Origin: Micrasema longulum
Lineage: Eukaryota > Arthropoda > Insecta > Trichoptera > Brachycentridae
Length of the DNA stretch: 64,000 nt
Direction of reading: 5' to 3'
Assembly: GCA_022494885.1 (NCBI GenBank)
Contig: JAGVSM010002894.1
Span: 372,001 to 436,000, forward strand
In this document: in pieces, positions 1 to 10,818 of the stretch
Layout of the letters: each line of letters begins with the position of its first letter
How positions within the stretch are numbered: position 1 is the stretch's first letter
The notes under the pieces: model-generated
What the model was told of the DNA's origin: nothing
Database searches by the model: none
What the model saw: the letters and a program-made list of their open reading frames with translations, nothing else
Program-made: the position numbers and the translations under genes

Positions 1-500
1 TAGGTATAAAAAGAAAAAGAAAAATAACAAGACAATATATACATACATTTATGTATGTCAGTATTCAAAAGATATAAAAAATATATAATGAATTAACACG
101 AGATCATTAGCATAAGTAGCTTTTGCAAATAATTCGATAATCGTTACTATAGAATGTCATCGAATATTTATGAAGAGATGATTTGAATTCACAGAGACTC
201 GAGTTAAAAATGTCAATATGAGAGGTGCATTCATTCCTAGTTGTGTATATGCGGTATAGGTAAGTGACAAAGATAGTTGGTTCGAAAAGAGTGACCATAA
301 TATAGACTATTTTATCTAGTTCTACGTGTTGGTATATTAATACTTACTAGCAGGCAACAGTCGGCTATCGCCGACTGTTGCTATTATCGATACTATTGCC
401 GATTATCTCTAAAAAAATTCTAAATGTCACTTAACAGACGCGCAACGACAAAATACTCACTTTTTTTTGTTTTTTCAGCAAGCTATTGTTTCTGCCTGTC
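1..500. other. AT-rich intergenic stretch with one hairpin
   Basis: No gene is recognised here. The only structure is a perfect 12-bp inverted repeat with a 4-nt loop at 354-381 (GCAACAGTCGGC, loop TATC). The rest is low-complexity AT-rich sequence. Confidence 0.5.
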
Positions 501-519
501 TGTTTTTATTTATTTTTAA

Positions 520-680
520 TTACTCCACAACAGGCCAGAAGGCTCAATTGCAGAGAACTGTAGCACATTATAGTCAGTCAAAAATCACATTTTGAATTTT
601 TGTATTCTCACCAGGAATCGAACCCGGAACTTTCCGTTCGTAAGTCAAGCGTCTTAACAACTAAACCACAAAGGCCGCCT
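520..680 (-). mobile_element. tRNA-derived SINE, family B
   Basis: Read on the minus strand, this begins GGCGGCC, carries a polymerase III B-box-like GGTTCGATTCC and ends in an A-rich tail. The same family is at 54711-54880 on the plus strand, including the body that ends GGCCT..TGTTGTGG. The match along the whole length shows it is a dispersed SINE and not a tRNA gene. Confidence 0.7.
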
Positions 681-1039
681 ATTATGTTATATTTATTACG
701 CCTATATATATATCTGATTCTTAAAGCTGAAACGCTAGAAGAGATTTTTTGCGAAATTGAGTAATGAATGTCATTTTGTTCATATATTCAGATTCTATAA
801 ATGCTTAAAACATTTGAGTCCTCCGGTATACCACTGCTGAAAAAGCTTGTTCTAAAACACCGGTAGTCCAGTAATACTTTAGAGAGTCCATATTTTTAAT
901 GTTTTTTTCTTAAATATCTCCTTATCAAAGGCCTATAAATCCAAAAAAACAGCAATTAATTCTGTTTTTACTTCGAGAGATACATTTATAACTATTTAAC
1001 AACTTTAAACCGCTCTCCTGAACAAAATTCAACATGTTT

Positions 1040-1450
1040 GAACAGAAATTAATCCAAACATACTTCAATTTCAGCATTTTTTACGGCATAAACAAACTAA
1101 CACAGAATAATCAAGATCTCGAATCTCTGTGACTTTTTCCAGTTGAATGTTGTTTTTTTGAATACGGAAATAAAATTAAAGATTTAATTCTTCAAAAAAG
1201 ATAATAATTTACATTTGTCAACATTAAAAAACCAATTATTAGAGATACACCAGTTATTTAATCTATTTAAATTTTATTGAAGTATGAAGCAGTCATTTTC
1301 ATCTGTTATTTCCTTGTTGATCTTAATGTCGTCTGCAAAAAGTAAAATTCGACATCAATAAAACATTCAACAATATCATTTATAAAACTAGGAATAATGC
1401 TGGGCCTAGATGGCTTCCCTGTGACAGACCACTTGTTGCGGGGATAGCAC
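1040..1450 (-). pseudogene. degraded LINE reverse transcriptase fragment
   Basis: The plus strand carries the same order of motifs as the reverse transcriptase of the 2962-4944 LINE: CTGTGACTTTTTCC, then TCGTCTGCAAAAAG, then GGCCTAGATGGCTTCCCTGTG. These are the complements of the region around the FADD and LPQG motifs. Frameshifts and stops are frequent, so it is a dead copy of a related element. It lies just upstream of the first visible gustatory receptor exon, so it may sit in an intron of that gene. Confidence 0.65.
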
Positions 1451-1592
1451 GAGATGAAGATGATTTTATTTTAACGAATAAAGTCAAAACGTAGTGTGAA
1501 ATGCGTTAATTAAAAAAATCTAGGAACGCTTTTAATGAGAAACCGAACTCTACCTCGCAGATCCCATATTACAAAATAGATATTATTTTCAG

Positions 1593-1734
1593 GAGCGAAA
1601 AATATGCCAGATTGTGTGGATTGCAGAGTTTTTGTGGTATATTGCGATTGCTTCTGTTGCCGCCGAAACTCTCAAAGTTGAAGTTGGAAGATTCCATAAA
1701 ATAATTAGTCAAATGTGTATGGCGGAATACAAAG
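1593..1734 (+). CDS. gustatory receptor 1, penultimate exon (TM6)
   Basis: This is an internal exon of an insect gustatory receptor (7tm_7 family), a seven-pass chemoreceptor of sensory neuron membranes. The acceptor is TATTATTTTCAG at 1592 and the donor is AAAG|GTAATT after 1734. The frame is open for 47 codons plus one base (phase 0 in, phase 1 out). It starts ERKICQIVWIAEFLWYIAIA, a hydrophobic segment equivalent to TM6, followed by a charged loop (VEVGRFHKII). The length of 142 nt equals that of the corresponding exon 3 of the second receptor at 8537-8678, and the phases match. The upstream exons (N-terminus to TM5) are not recognisable in the window; they are off its left edge or lost. 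It has no start codon of its own. Confidence 0.75.
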
Positions 1735-1984
1735 GTAATTTAAGTGTAACATTTTTATTTTAAATTATATTGTTTAAGCAACTATGTGTTTTATAATTCT
1801 AATTAAAATTCGTCCTTAAAACAACAGACTAAAACAATATTTTACAATATTGAGGTATTTAATATGTGTTGGAATCTGAGGTAAAAAATACATTGAAAAA
1901 ATGCCTATAAAACAATATAATTTAAAAATACAAACTACAAACCTCTAACCTAACAGCACTAATGACCTTCATAATTTTTTTCAG

Positions 1985-2154
1985 ATAAAAATGTCAAAGA
2001 AGCAATTAGTAAATTTATTGGCTTAGTACTAAGAAAAAGTTTGATTTTAAATATAGGCGGAGTACTTACATTAGATTTCACATTTTTAAATTCCTTAGTA
2101 TCTGCTATAACTTCATATGTTATTATCTTAAATCAACTGGATCATAAAATTTAA
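1985..2154 (+). CDS. gustatory receptor 1, last exon (TM7 and C-terminus)
   Basis: The acceptor TTTTTTTCAG ends at 1984. Joined to the previous exon, the phase-1 codon becomes GAT and the frame runs to TAA at 2152-2154. The peptide contains GGVLTLDFTFLNSLVSAITS and then TSYVIILNQ, which corresponds to the conserved TYhhhhhQF motif in TM7 of insect gustatory receptors (the Thr-Tyr pair is Ser-Tyr here). The length of 170 nt is the same as the last exon of the neighbour gene. Both genes read in the same direction, which indicates tandem duplication. The ligand cannot be inferred. No AATAAA is obvious just after the stop. Confidence 0.8.
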
Positions 2155-2297
2155 AAAGAAAATTTTGGAAAATATAAAATTTAGTTTTTGGGTCATTTTT
2201 GAGCTTTTTTAGTTCTAAAATAGGTACGCGAAAAATCAATTTACATTTTTTTTTCTACGGAATATGCCAAAATGCCAAAATTCACAATTATTTATTA

Positions 2298-2382
2298 CGA
2301 TCTCACTGGGAATCGAACCCAGACCGACCAAGCATAAAACAAGCGTCATAGACAGTAAACTTTACCACTAGAGTACCCCTTT
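2298..2382 (-). repeat. tRNA-like repeat fragment (SINE head)
   Basis: On the minus strand it has the pattern of a tRNA-derived SINE head: a TAGTGGTAAAG-type A box and GGTTCGATTCCC as B box. The surrounding sequence does not fold into an obvious complete cloverleaf with matched acceptor arms, so a functional tRNA is unlikely. Confidence 0.5.
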
Positions 2383-2459
2383 TTATCCTGAATAGGTGAT
2401 GTTTTTGATCATCAAAAAAATCGGATTTAACCGTAGGTATGGGTTAATATTATGGCCCT

Positions 2460-2960
2460 TTCAATATTTTATTTTTTTTATTTTATTTTATTATTTTTTC
2501 ACGCCCATAAGGCTTTTACATACATGAAAATTTTACAAAATATAAGTATATAAACAACATTAAATTTAAAAAATACAATATAAAGCAACAAAAGATAGAA
2601 CAGTGTTAAGAAGTAAAGTTGGTATAAAAAAAGAAGATGAGTATATAAACAACATAGATTTAAAAAAAAAACACAATTTAAAGAAATAAAATAAAGGAAC
2701 AAAATAAAGGAACAGTGTTAAGAAGTATAGTTGGTATAAAAATAAAAAGATGAGTGTATTAACAACATAAATTTTTTTAAAAATATATAATATACTGTAA
2801 TAAAATATAGAACTGTGTTTTAAAGTTAAGTTGGTTTTAAAAAAATTAAAGCAATATATATATATTTCTATTTTTTTTAATAAGCTAAAGAAATACAATT
2901 AAAGGTTTAAAGCAGCTAGGTACATAATGTTATACTCGTAAAATACAATATGAACAGAAT
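2460..2960 (-). repeat. LINE 3' region with ~100-bp tandem repeats
   Basis: This follows the stop codon of the minus-strand LINE and is probably its 3' untranslated region. Between about 2545 and 2900 there are three to four imperfect copies of a unit of about 100 bp marked by AACAACAT...AACAGTGTTAAGAAGT...AGTTGGTATAAAAA. The hydrophobic reading frames it generates on the minus strand are low-complexity artefacts. Confidence 0.6.
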
Positions 2961-2961
2961 A

Positions 2962-4944
2962 TTAAGTTCTATTTGATAAGGAACATATACATTGATATTT
3001 AAAATTTACAAGACTCACACTAAAGACATCGATGTTGTTAGCATATTGGTTCGCGAGTACATGCATCCGCATTACTGGCGAATTCGCGCTGTAATTGGTC
3101 GATGATGGACCGCAGTAGAACAAAGTATTACATCGGGTAACTCGACCAGGCACTCGCACATTAATAAAATTGATAAGTTCACAACAATCGAACATCGACA
3201 TTATTATTTTAAACAAAAAAAGCAAGTCATTTAATTTTCGTCTGTTTTCTAATGTTTGGATGTTTAAATAATCATTTAAGTATGAGTAATTTATGTATTC
3301 AATCGGTATACTTAATTTAAAATTGATAAAACGCAAAAAAATATGCTGAACTCTTTCGATGTCCTTAACATGAACCCTGTAATGCGGTGACCATATAACT
3401 GAGTTATACTCGAGTTGACTTCGCACTAGGGCAATATACAATGTTTTCATTATGTTTATAGATTCAAAATCCCGTATCGTTCGCAGCAAAAATCCCAAGG
3501 TTCTCATGCTCTTATTTGTAATGTTTTGTATATGTTTAATAAAACTCAGTTTTTCGTCAAAAAGAATACCTAAGTCTGTCATCTCTGTAACTTTTTCTAA
3601 AGGTGAAGAATTTATTTTATACGTGAAAACGATGGGATTTCTGTTGCGGCAGAATGTCATAATTTTGCATTTTTGAATATTAAGAAATAAATTATTTTTT
3701 TTACACCAATTATACAAATTATTAATATTTGATTGCAGAGTTTCACAATGATTAATGTCCAATATTTTTTTAAATATTTTAATATCGTCCGCAAAAAGCA
3801 AAACTTCGACATCATGGAAACAGGATGTAATGTCATTTACGAACATTAGAAAAAGAACAGGCCCTAGGTGACTGCCTTGTGGAAGACCACTAGAGGCAGA
3901 AAAACAGTCTGATTTTACATTTTTGATTTTTACATATAGATACCTGTCAGATAGATAAGCTCGAAACCAATCAAGGATAGTTCCACGAAAACCCAAACCA
4001 TACAGCTTACTTAGTAATATTTTGTGAGAGACTTTGTCAAACGCCTTAGTAAAATCGGTGTATATACTATCAACTTGATTTTTATCATTAAAGGCTTCCG
4101 ATATGTAATTATGGTAAAGAATTAGGTTTGTGGCAGTTGACCGCGCCTTTATAAAACCGTGTTGTTTAGTGTCTATTATATTTGAGACATCATGTTGAAT
4201 TTGGTCAAGTATGAGTGACTCAAAAAGTTTGGGTATGACTGATTGGATGCATATAGGACGGTAGTTTTTAATATCTGAGTCGTCCCCCTTTTTAAAAATT
4301 GGAGTTATATAGCTAGATTTCCATTTGGAGGGAAAACATCCCATTGACAATAGTTTATTGAAAAACGTGGTGAGAGGTTCAGCTATAACTGAGGCACATT
4401 TTTTGAGAAAAATAGGCGGAACATTATCAGGACCTGCTGATTTATTTTCATCTAAAGAGAGTAGTCTCTTCTTACAAGACAACATATTAATTTTACAGTT
4501 TGAAAGCGTAATTGTTTTATCAAAAGTAAAAGTTGGAATCTTATCATCTGGAATAGGTTCATCATACACTTCCTTAAAGAAATTTGCAAAAAGGTTTACA
4601 ATATTTTCAGTGCCATTCACTAATTTTCCATCTAGATGCATAGCACTTGGATATTCGAAATGAGAATTGTTTAATTTTTTTATGTAGTTCCAAAGATTGT
4701 TTGAGTTTAACGCCGAATTTTCCATACTCTTTACATACGATTTAAAGCATATCTTGGAAAGCGTTTTACATTCGTTTCTTGTTTTGGAAAATTCCTGATA
4801 ATCATGAATACTCCGACTTTGCTTAAATTTTTTGTGTAGTACTTTTTTTGAATTTAGTAAAATTTTAAGTTCAGCGGTAAACCACTTTGGATAGTTTATT
4901 TTAAGTTGATACTTGGGGACAATATAATTGAAAAAAGCTATCAA
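2962..4944 (-). mobile_element. LINE (Jockey/CR1-like) reverse transcriptase ORF, 5'-truncated
   Basis: An uninterrupted 660-codon frame encodes a non-LTR retrotransposon reverse transcriptase that copies element RNA at the genomic target. Visible blocks are: SAGPDNVPP near residue 169, NYRPICIQSVIPKLFE near 227, motif A DFTKAFDKVSHKILL at 297, motif B SSGLPQGSHLGPVLF at 351, the catalytic FADD at 384-387, and a C-terminal LVRSQLEYNSVIWSP segment. The N-terminal AP-endonuclease expected of a full-length ORF2 is missing, and an in-frame stop lies a few codons before the apparent start, so this is a 5'-truncated insertion. The first residue is a TTG and no genuine initiation is claimed. The open frame suggests recent insertion. 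Clade placement is by motif style only. Confidence 0.85.
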
Positions 4945-5169
4945 TTTTCCTATAAGTTATCGAACGCCAAGTAGCACTTGCTTTAATTGCTGCAATTAAG
5001 TCATAATTGATATTGTGAAAAATAATCAATCAGTCTTGACAACACAATCACTTTCACTTTCAATCAATAGATTAATCACGTATTATATTTATGTAAAAGA
5101 CTGTTCAAACGGCCGAGTAACCCTTGAATGATCGCATATTTCAAATCACTAAGAACTTGAGAAAACAAA

Positions 5170-5940
5170 ATGGATAGATTTTCCACGACTTTTTATGTAA
5201 TGAAGGAGAATTTAAATCAGTTGTGCGGTTTTTCGAAATTGCCATTTAGTATCAGATATAAAAAGAACTCATTAATAAATCAGACTTACACTGCATTTTT
5301 GAGTGTTTTAATCGGGGCAATAGACATTTTGAAGTTAATAGAAACTTATTCCTCATACGATCAAAAAGATTCAATCACTAAACAAGTTATTACTGGAGCG
5401 TATATATTATTTATGTGCGCAAGCGCTATCTTATGTATTACGGGTGAATCGATAATATTTATAGATCAAAAAGTAGAATTTTACAATACTCTTCTAGATA
5501 TTCACAGAATTTTGTTTCAGACCGCGTTTAGGGAAAACGAAATAATTAAGAGCTCTAGAAATAACATTATAATTTTCGTAATTATCATGATATTGCGGAT
5601 TATATTTGTAACGTTTGTTATGGGAAATATTTGGTATGGAGTTTTTTTTATATTCAGAGCTATCATTATTGCATTAGGGATAATGGAAATTGTGTTTGGA
5701 TTAAATACATGTAAATACTACGTTCATATTTTAAATGACTCGGTGTTGAATCAATATTATAAAATGATAAATGGACAAAACGAAGTGGATTTTGAGAGAA
5801 CTACAATGTGTTTAAACGAGAAATTTAACAAAGATAAAATAATCCCAGAATCACATGAAGATTCAATAAATAATTACATGAAAGTTTATGATATGATAAC
5901 AGAAAATATGAAATTAATTTCTGAGCGTTTTTCATACACG
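5170..5940 (+). CDS. gustatory receptor 2, exon 1 (N-terminus to TM4)
   Basis: This is the first coding exon of a four-exon gustatory receptor gene of the 7tm_7 family; the product is a membrane chemoreceptor of sensory neurons. The start AACAAAATGG is a good insect context. The exon gives 257 residues. Hydrophobic segments lie near 41-58, 75-98, 132-155 and 157-180 (TM1-4), followed by a long charged loop with LNEKFN at 215-220 and ISERFSYT before the donor. The donor ACG|GTAAGA at 5940/5941 is phase 0; the frame happens to continue open to 6033 but would then enter a transposon. Spliced to 6780-6863, 8537-8678 and 10649-10818 the product is 388 residues, typical for the family. A TA-flanked element begins only 28 nt after the donor. 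The ligand is unknown. Confidence 0.85.
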
Positions 5941-5968
5941 GTAAGAAAATTTAAGATTATTACTATTA

Positions 5969-6517
5969 CACTGGAACCTCGTTTTAGAAGGTTTTTACAC
6001 GGTTTCGAAATAACACGGTCAAACATTCAATAAAACTTTTTTTTAGCATTCATTTAACAAAAAATAGTGTTATATTTTTATTTTACTATTCGTTATTAAA
6101 ATACTTTACATCGCTCTTTTACTTATTTGGCCATAATAGATAGGGTTTTACTTATAGACTCTGAACAAAGTTAGCCTAGGTATAGTGGGAGAACAAGGCT
6201 GGGAGTACCATCCTTATTCTACTACTACTATAAGGATGCTATTCCTATCCGTATTTTACCACTATGCCTAGGCGTAACTTTGTACCAAGTTAATGAGCAA
6301 GTCCTGCAGTGATAGTGAATAATATTTACTAAGATTTTTATGTCATGTTTTATTTAAGAAAAAAAAATGGTAAAATAAATAGTAAAAACAATCATTTTTT
6401 TTAAATCTCTCATTGATTTTTTTTACTAAAAAACGTATCGCATCGTTCTTATTTAATAGACTTTTTTTACACGGTACTGTGTGGAACGTATCACACGTGT
6501 TAAAAGAGGTTCCAGTG
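5969..6517. mobile_element. MITE with CACTGGAACCTC terminal repeats, in Gr2 intron 1
   Basis: The left end CACTGGAACCTCGTTTTA and the right end TTAAAAGAGGTTCCAGTG are inverted repeats, flanked by TA on both sides (5967-5968 and 6518-6519), as for Tc1/mariner-type non-autonomous elements. A separate palindrome sits inside at 6165-6283. Similar ends (GGTTCCAGTG) occur near 15385 and 22125. Confidence 0.65.
6165..6283. repeat. palindrome inside the Gr2 intron-1 MITE
   Basis: ACAAAGTTAGCCTAGGTATAGTG on the left pairs with CACTATGCCTAGGCGTAACTTTGT on the right, with a second inner pairing (CATCCTTAT / ATAAGGATG). It may be an independent nested foldback element. Confidence 0.6.
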
Positions 6518-6779
6518 TATAATATTTTTTAGGAAAGCCTATAATACAAAACCTAAATGCAGAAAATGGTAAAGCAAAAAATACATCTTCTTTTTTCAAG
6601 TTGTTTCAAAGTATTAAAAAACATTAAGAGCATAAAAAATATTAAAACATAAAGATTAGTATTAAATAATTTTTTTACGATACCTTCCACCTGAAATAAA
6701 ACAATAACGTGTGTAAAAAAGGCATATAAAATATAGTACCTAAAAGGTTCTTAAACATAACAATGATTTTTTGTTCTAG

Positions 6780-6863
6780 TTTACTTCGATAGTTATAGGA
6801 TCTTCTTTGGCTTATTTGTTTGTCGGAGATTATTTCTCTATGTTACCAGCGGGACAACAATGG
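6780..6863 (+). CDS. gustatory receptor 2, exon 2 (TM5)
   Basis: This is a short 28-codon exon between acceptor TTTTTTGTTCTAG (6779) and donor TGG|GTAAGA (after 6863), phase 0 at both ends. It encodes a hydrophobic stretch (FTSIVIGSSLAYLFVGDYF) that fits TM5 between the exon-1 loop and the TM6 exon. The phase agreement with exons 1 and 3 is the main support. No equivalent exon was found for receptor 1 upstream of 1593. Confidence 0.65.
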
Positions 6864-7235
6864 GTAAGACAAATTGGTCAAATTTTATATATTAAGAAAT
6901 AAAAAAGTTTTTATGAAGTATCTTCAAAACATACTTCTTGGATCTAAAATAGTCAGAGAAATATTACTATCATCTGAGTCTCTTACTATCATCAATATAA
7001 AAATTAATTCATCTTTATACTGGTAAGGATAAAAATAAATATATTAAATTTAAGACAAGTTGAAATCAGTATCTTCAAAGAAATAAAATAGACCAAAAAA
7101 AGCCGTCGAGGGAAAACAAGCCCGGAGTTCTGAAACTTAGCATGATTGTTTGCTGGTGTCTACTGGTACTGCATAGCATACTAAAAGTAATATTGATGTT
7201 TTTTGTTGATATTTCTTGATAAAACTCCATAGTTA

Positions 7236-7652
7236 ATGATTATGATAAAATTATAAATAAACTTATCAATGAAACTTCTTGATTTAGTTTTACTTTTTAT
7301 TATTTTGACCAACGAGCGTTTTCGCCTAAATAGGCATCTTCAAGACTGGCGAATTGTTCCCACCTTTAAATAATAAAAGCTTAACCCCGATTTCGGTCCA
7401 AAAACTCCCAAAAATGAACTGTTTGGCAAACTAGTTGTAAATATTTATGTTTATGTTCCCTGTTAAAATACTTATTTGATCTTATCTCCAAAATATGTTA
7501 AGAATAGTATAAAAACTGTAAATGTTGTAAACAATTCACCAGTCTTGAAGATGCCTATTTAGGCGAAAGCGCTCGTTGGTCAAAATAATAAAAAGTAAAA
7601 TTAAACCAAGAAGTTTCATTGATAAGTTTATTTATAATTTTATCATAATCAT
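7236..7652. mobile_element. foldback element in Gr2 intron 2
   Basis: Two inverted arms of about 110 bp flank an unrelated centre. The left arm contains GACCAACGAGCGTTTTCGCC and CTTCAAGACTGG; the right arm contains the reverse, CCAGTCTTGAAG and GGCGAAAGCGCTCGTTGGTC. The subterminal motif is shared with the larger palindrome at 18036-18800, so the two belong to one family. Confidence 0.75.
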
Positions 7653-8536
7653 ACTAAAAATACCCGAGGGTAGGGGGTCCGCCAATGGAGGGGAGGGGTT
7701 TAAAGGGTGCTTTTGAAAGTTTTCTCCGATAATCACTCTTGGCGAAAAGTATTTAATGAACCATTTAAAGTAAACAAAATTAAATTGAAAAAAAGATAAA
7801 GGCAGACAAAATTAAACCGTAAAATATCTCAATTATTTGTGATTTTCGTCTGAGTAGAAACAATCCAAGTATAATATTGCTTGGTGAACGATACTTTTCA
7901 CTACATAGTTTTTTATTCCTCTCTTACACACGCACGTGCACCCTCGCTCTCATTTATTCTAAATATTTACTTTCCCCCCCTCCCCCTTCGCCGCTGCCGT
8001 TCTCAGCTTGTTCCATTTTTTGTAAACATCAAAAAAATATTAAAATTGCTATGATAGAATTGAATGCAAAAAAAAACTAGGTTTTACCGTTAACTATTAA
8101 TTATTTAAAAAAAAAAACATCAAATTCGATAGTGAAAACAGAAAAGAGCATGGTTTATTATTTTTAAAGCGATATTTAAATAGTTAGGTACTCACCTTAA
8201 ATGAAAGCCTCGAACAGTATTCGTCATTCGAATAATATTTCTTACTCTACCTCATCTCTTATGTTGAGATCTTTTAGACCAAAAGTTTTATCTATCTACA
8301 TGTATTTACTATAAGAATTCTTCTTCTTTGTTAAATAGGCACTAACAGGTTTTTAGTGCGCTTTTTCTTATAGTGCTTGCTTCAATTTATGTCAAAATTT
8401 CATTAGTTTTGTTATGTGTTATAGGAAAAAAACCTCGTCTCCTTCGTAACCTATTTTCGTGTATTCATGGAAAGGTTAATTTTAGTGTCTATTAACCTCA
8501 GTTATTAATGTTAAAACTTTGATCAAAAATTTTCAG
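7653..8536. other. rest of Gr2 intron 2
   Basis: AT-rich intron sequence with a pyrimidine-rich patch near 7970-8010 (C-tracts). No coding or RNA gene is recognised. Confidence 0.4.
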
Positions 8537-8678
8537 TTAGATATTTTATCGTACCTATTTGGAGCTCTACAGCATATCTGGTTGATAGTTAATATCACCT
8601 ATTCTGTGGAAGAATTCAATGGAGAAATGGAGAGGACCAAACAAATTATTGCAAAACTGGATTTATTGGAGTGTAAAG
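8537..8678 (+). CDS. gustatory receptor 2, exon 3 (TM6)
   Basis: The acceptor AATTTTCAG ends at 8536 and the donor AAAG|GTTTGT follows 8678. The frame LDILSYLFGALQHIWLIVNI is a TM6-like segment followed by a charged loop (VEEFNGEMERTKQII). It aligns in position with the receptor 1 exon at 1593-1734: same length (142 nt), same phases, and the same K at the end before the junction codon (GAA here after splicing). The frame remains open past the donor into the intron, so a simple open reading frame overstates it. Confidence 0.75.
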
Positions 8679-8939
8679 GTTTGTACATGATTTCTAAATT
8701 ACATCGCTTTCGATTACAAGGAAGTTTAGTAATTCTGTTTTTAACAAAGCTTTTATTTTTAATTTCAATTGAATCAAAAGTACGATTTTTTATGTTATGA
8801 AAGTGCTACGATTTAAAAAAAGAATTACCTTTAAAATCCGTGCGCGATTGATCCGACCAATAAATATGTCAGCGCAACACGGTGCAATTTTTCCTTGTCT
8901 GTGTGCAACGTAAATGTCTTCAAATGCGGTAGGCAAGCT

Positions 8940-10110
8940 GTATTGTATTTAAATTTATTTCAACAGAGAGGGAAAACATTTTTGATAAGGGAATATAGAA
9001 GTCTAGGCATTTACAGGGCTTATGACCTATCATTAGCTGATTTTTTAGATATTTTTTTTAAATAGAAAAATAAATTTTTGCGTTCTTATGATTTACCCAA
9101 ATATTTAATTTTGAGGGCCATTTTCAACGAGTTGTAAATAACTCACTATTAGAAAATGGAATCAACTTGAGGTAGAGTGGGATTCGAACCACAGACATTT
9201 GGTCCGTGAGTCCGAGACACTAACCACAGGACCACAACCCGATTTTCAAAAATAAAAAATATTTTTATTTTTTATTCATTTTTTTTGTTTTTTACAATAA
9301 ACGTAAGTGATAAAACAGAGCATTAAAAATAAAGCGTAATTACATAGCAATGATATACATATTAAAATGAATTTTTGCTCCTATAATAAATAATGGACAG
9401 TTATATTTTTGTGTAACATAAGAAAGAAAAAAAAAATATTCCGTAAAAGATAATATGGTTTTTTTTTTTATAGTAATTAAAAAAGGAAATAAAAAATATT
9501 TTAAAAAGCACAAAAATATTCCTTATTAAAGGGAAACAAAATAAATCATAGAAAAAAAGAGTTCATATCTTTAGTTTGAATCCAGGATAATGCATGTTTT
9601 TTAAAAGAAGGAAAATTTTGAATGTTTGTAATCAATGAAATATTATCAGTAAAAAAAGAATTGAATTTATGTGGCCACTTTACACACTGTGTAACATTCA
9701 CCATTCTGCCCATGTTCGAACATTCACATTTCCTCAACTCTTCCATCTGTTGACTTTTGTGAAGGAAAAGAGATTCATCCGGCTGAACCAAATCACCTAC
9801 TAGGCAACCCTTGAAAACCATTTTCTAATTTTTATCCTTCTTTTTTTACCAGGTAGTTAATTCAACAATGTTTGAGTACGTCCAAATGCTTGCAGACTGG
9901 CTGAATTTCCTCCCTAGGGAGTTATGAATATTTAAATTTATTTCAACAGAGTTAATGACAGTACATAAGCCCTGTAAATGCCTAGACTTCTATATTCCCT
10001 TCTCAAAAATGTTTTCCCTTTCTGTTGAAATAAATTTAAATATGAATAACTCCGTAGGGAGGAAATCCAGCCAGTCTGCAAGCATTTGGACATACTCAAA
10101 CATTGTTGAA
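8940..10110. mobile_element. foldback-family repeats with a tRNA-like piece, Gr2 intron 3
   Basis: Inverted blocks TTTCAACAGAGAGGGAAAAC..GAAGTCTAGGCATTTACAGG (8961-9020) and CCTGTAAATGCCTAGACTTC..TTTCTGTTGAAATAAA (9970-10035) enclose a tRNA-like stretch (9172-9242) and a CATTCACCATTCTGCC segment (9690-9710). Outer sequence AACAATGTTTGAGTACGTCC (9865) is inverted at 10085-10107. These are copies of the foldback family seen complete at 30131-30553. The 91-residue minus frame inside (9546-9821) is repeat sequence, not a gene. Confidence 0.6.
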
Positions 10111-10499
10111 GCTGTATGGTGTTTAATTTTTAATCATTTTTAGCATCATTTAAAGGTATTTCAGAAAACAATTGCGTTACAATAAAAAAATATTTTTACT
10201 GTTATCGTAACCATGAAAAAAATCTTTACATCCACCTTCGGGTGGCACTAAACTTCCTAATTTAATTATCACGACGCAATAACGCATGTATACTCAATAT
10301 CTTCAAATATTTTAAATTTACTTTTCATGAACATCATTCAATACACTTTTTGTTTAATACTGTTTTTTGTTTTGTTTTGACGCACCAAACAGGAAGTTAA
10401 AAAGTTTATTTGTAAATAAACATACAAATTTTTGTTATAAATATTATCACGATCACGACATTATAGTTGAATATTGTATTTATGATACAAGTAATACAT

Positions 10500-10620
10500 A
10501 TGTTACATAGTGTGTAAAGTGGCCACTTAAACCAGCCAATGACAGGTTATAAACCGTGTAGAAGCCTAGACTTCTATATTACCTTCTCTAAAATGTTCCT
10601 TATCTCTGTTGTAGTATGTT
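10500..10620. mobile_element. half copy of the foldback repeat, next to Gr2 exon 4
   Basis: GTGTGTAAAGTGGCCACTTAAACC, CCAATGACAGG and CTAGACTTCTATATTACC match the right half of the complete element at 30131-30553. It ends about 30 nt before the acceptor of the last receptor exon. Confidence 0.65.
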
Positions 10621-10648
10621 AATATATATGTTTTTAATTACATTTCAG

Positions 10649-10818
10649 AACCAAAATCAAAGATGTCGAAATTTATAGAACTTATATTAATAAATAGAAA
10701 AAATACATTTATCATTGCTGGAATTACAGTAGACAACACGTTAATATATTCCATCACATCTATTGTCACATCTTATATTATAATATTTGTTCAAATGAGC
10801 CATGGTGAAAATAATTAG
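10649..10818 (+). CDS. gustatory receptor 2, exon 4 (TM7 and C-terminus)
   Basis: The acceptor TTACATTTCAG ends at 10648 and the frame closes at TAG 10816-10818. The peptide has a lysine-rich start (EPKSKMSKFIEL) and a TM7 segment with TSYIIIFVQ, matching the conserved C-terminal TYhhhhhQ motif of insect gustatory receptors. The length (170 nt) and entry phase match the receptor 1 last exon. A likely AATAAA lies at 10860-10865, 42 nt after the stop, in an (AAAT)n run. Confidence 0.8.

Noticed and set aside
2499..2898. Hydrophobic minus-strand frames resembling membrane proteins
   Set aside because: Low-complexity translation of the tandem repeats in the LINE 3' region.
9546..9821. 91-residue minus-strand frame
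   Set aside because: It is sequence of the foldback family (CATTCACCATTCTGCC, CATCTGTTGA) seen in many other copies, not a gene.
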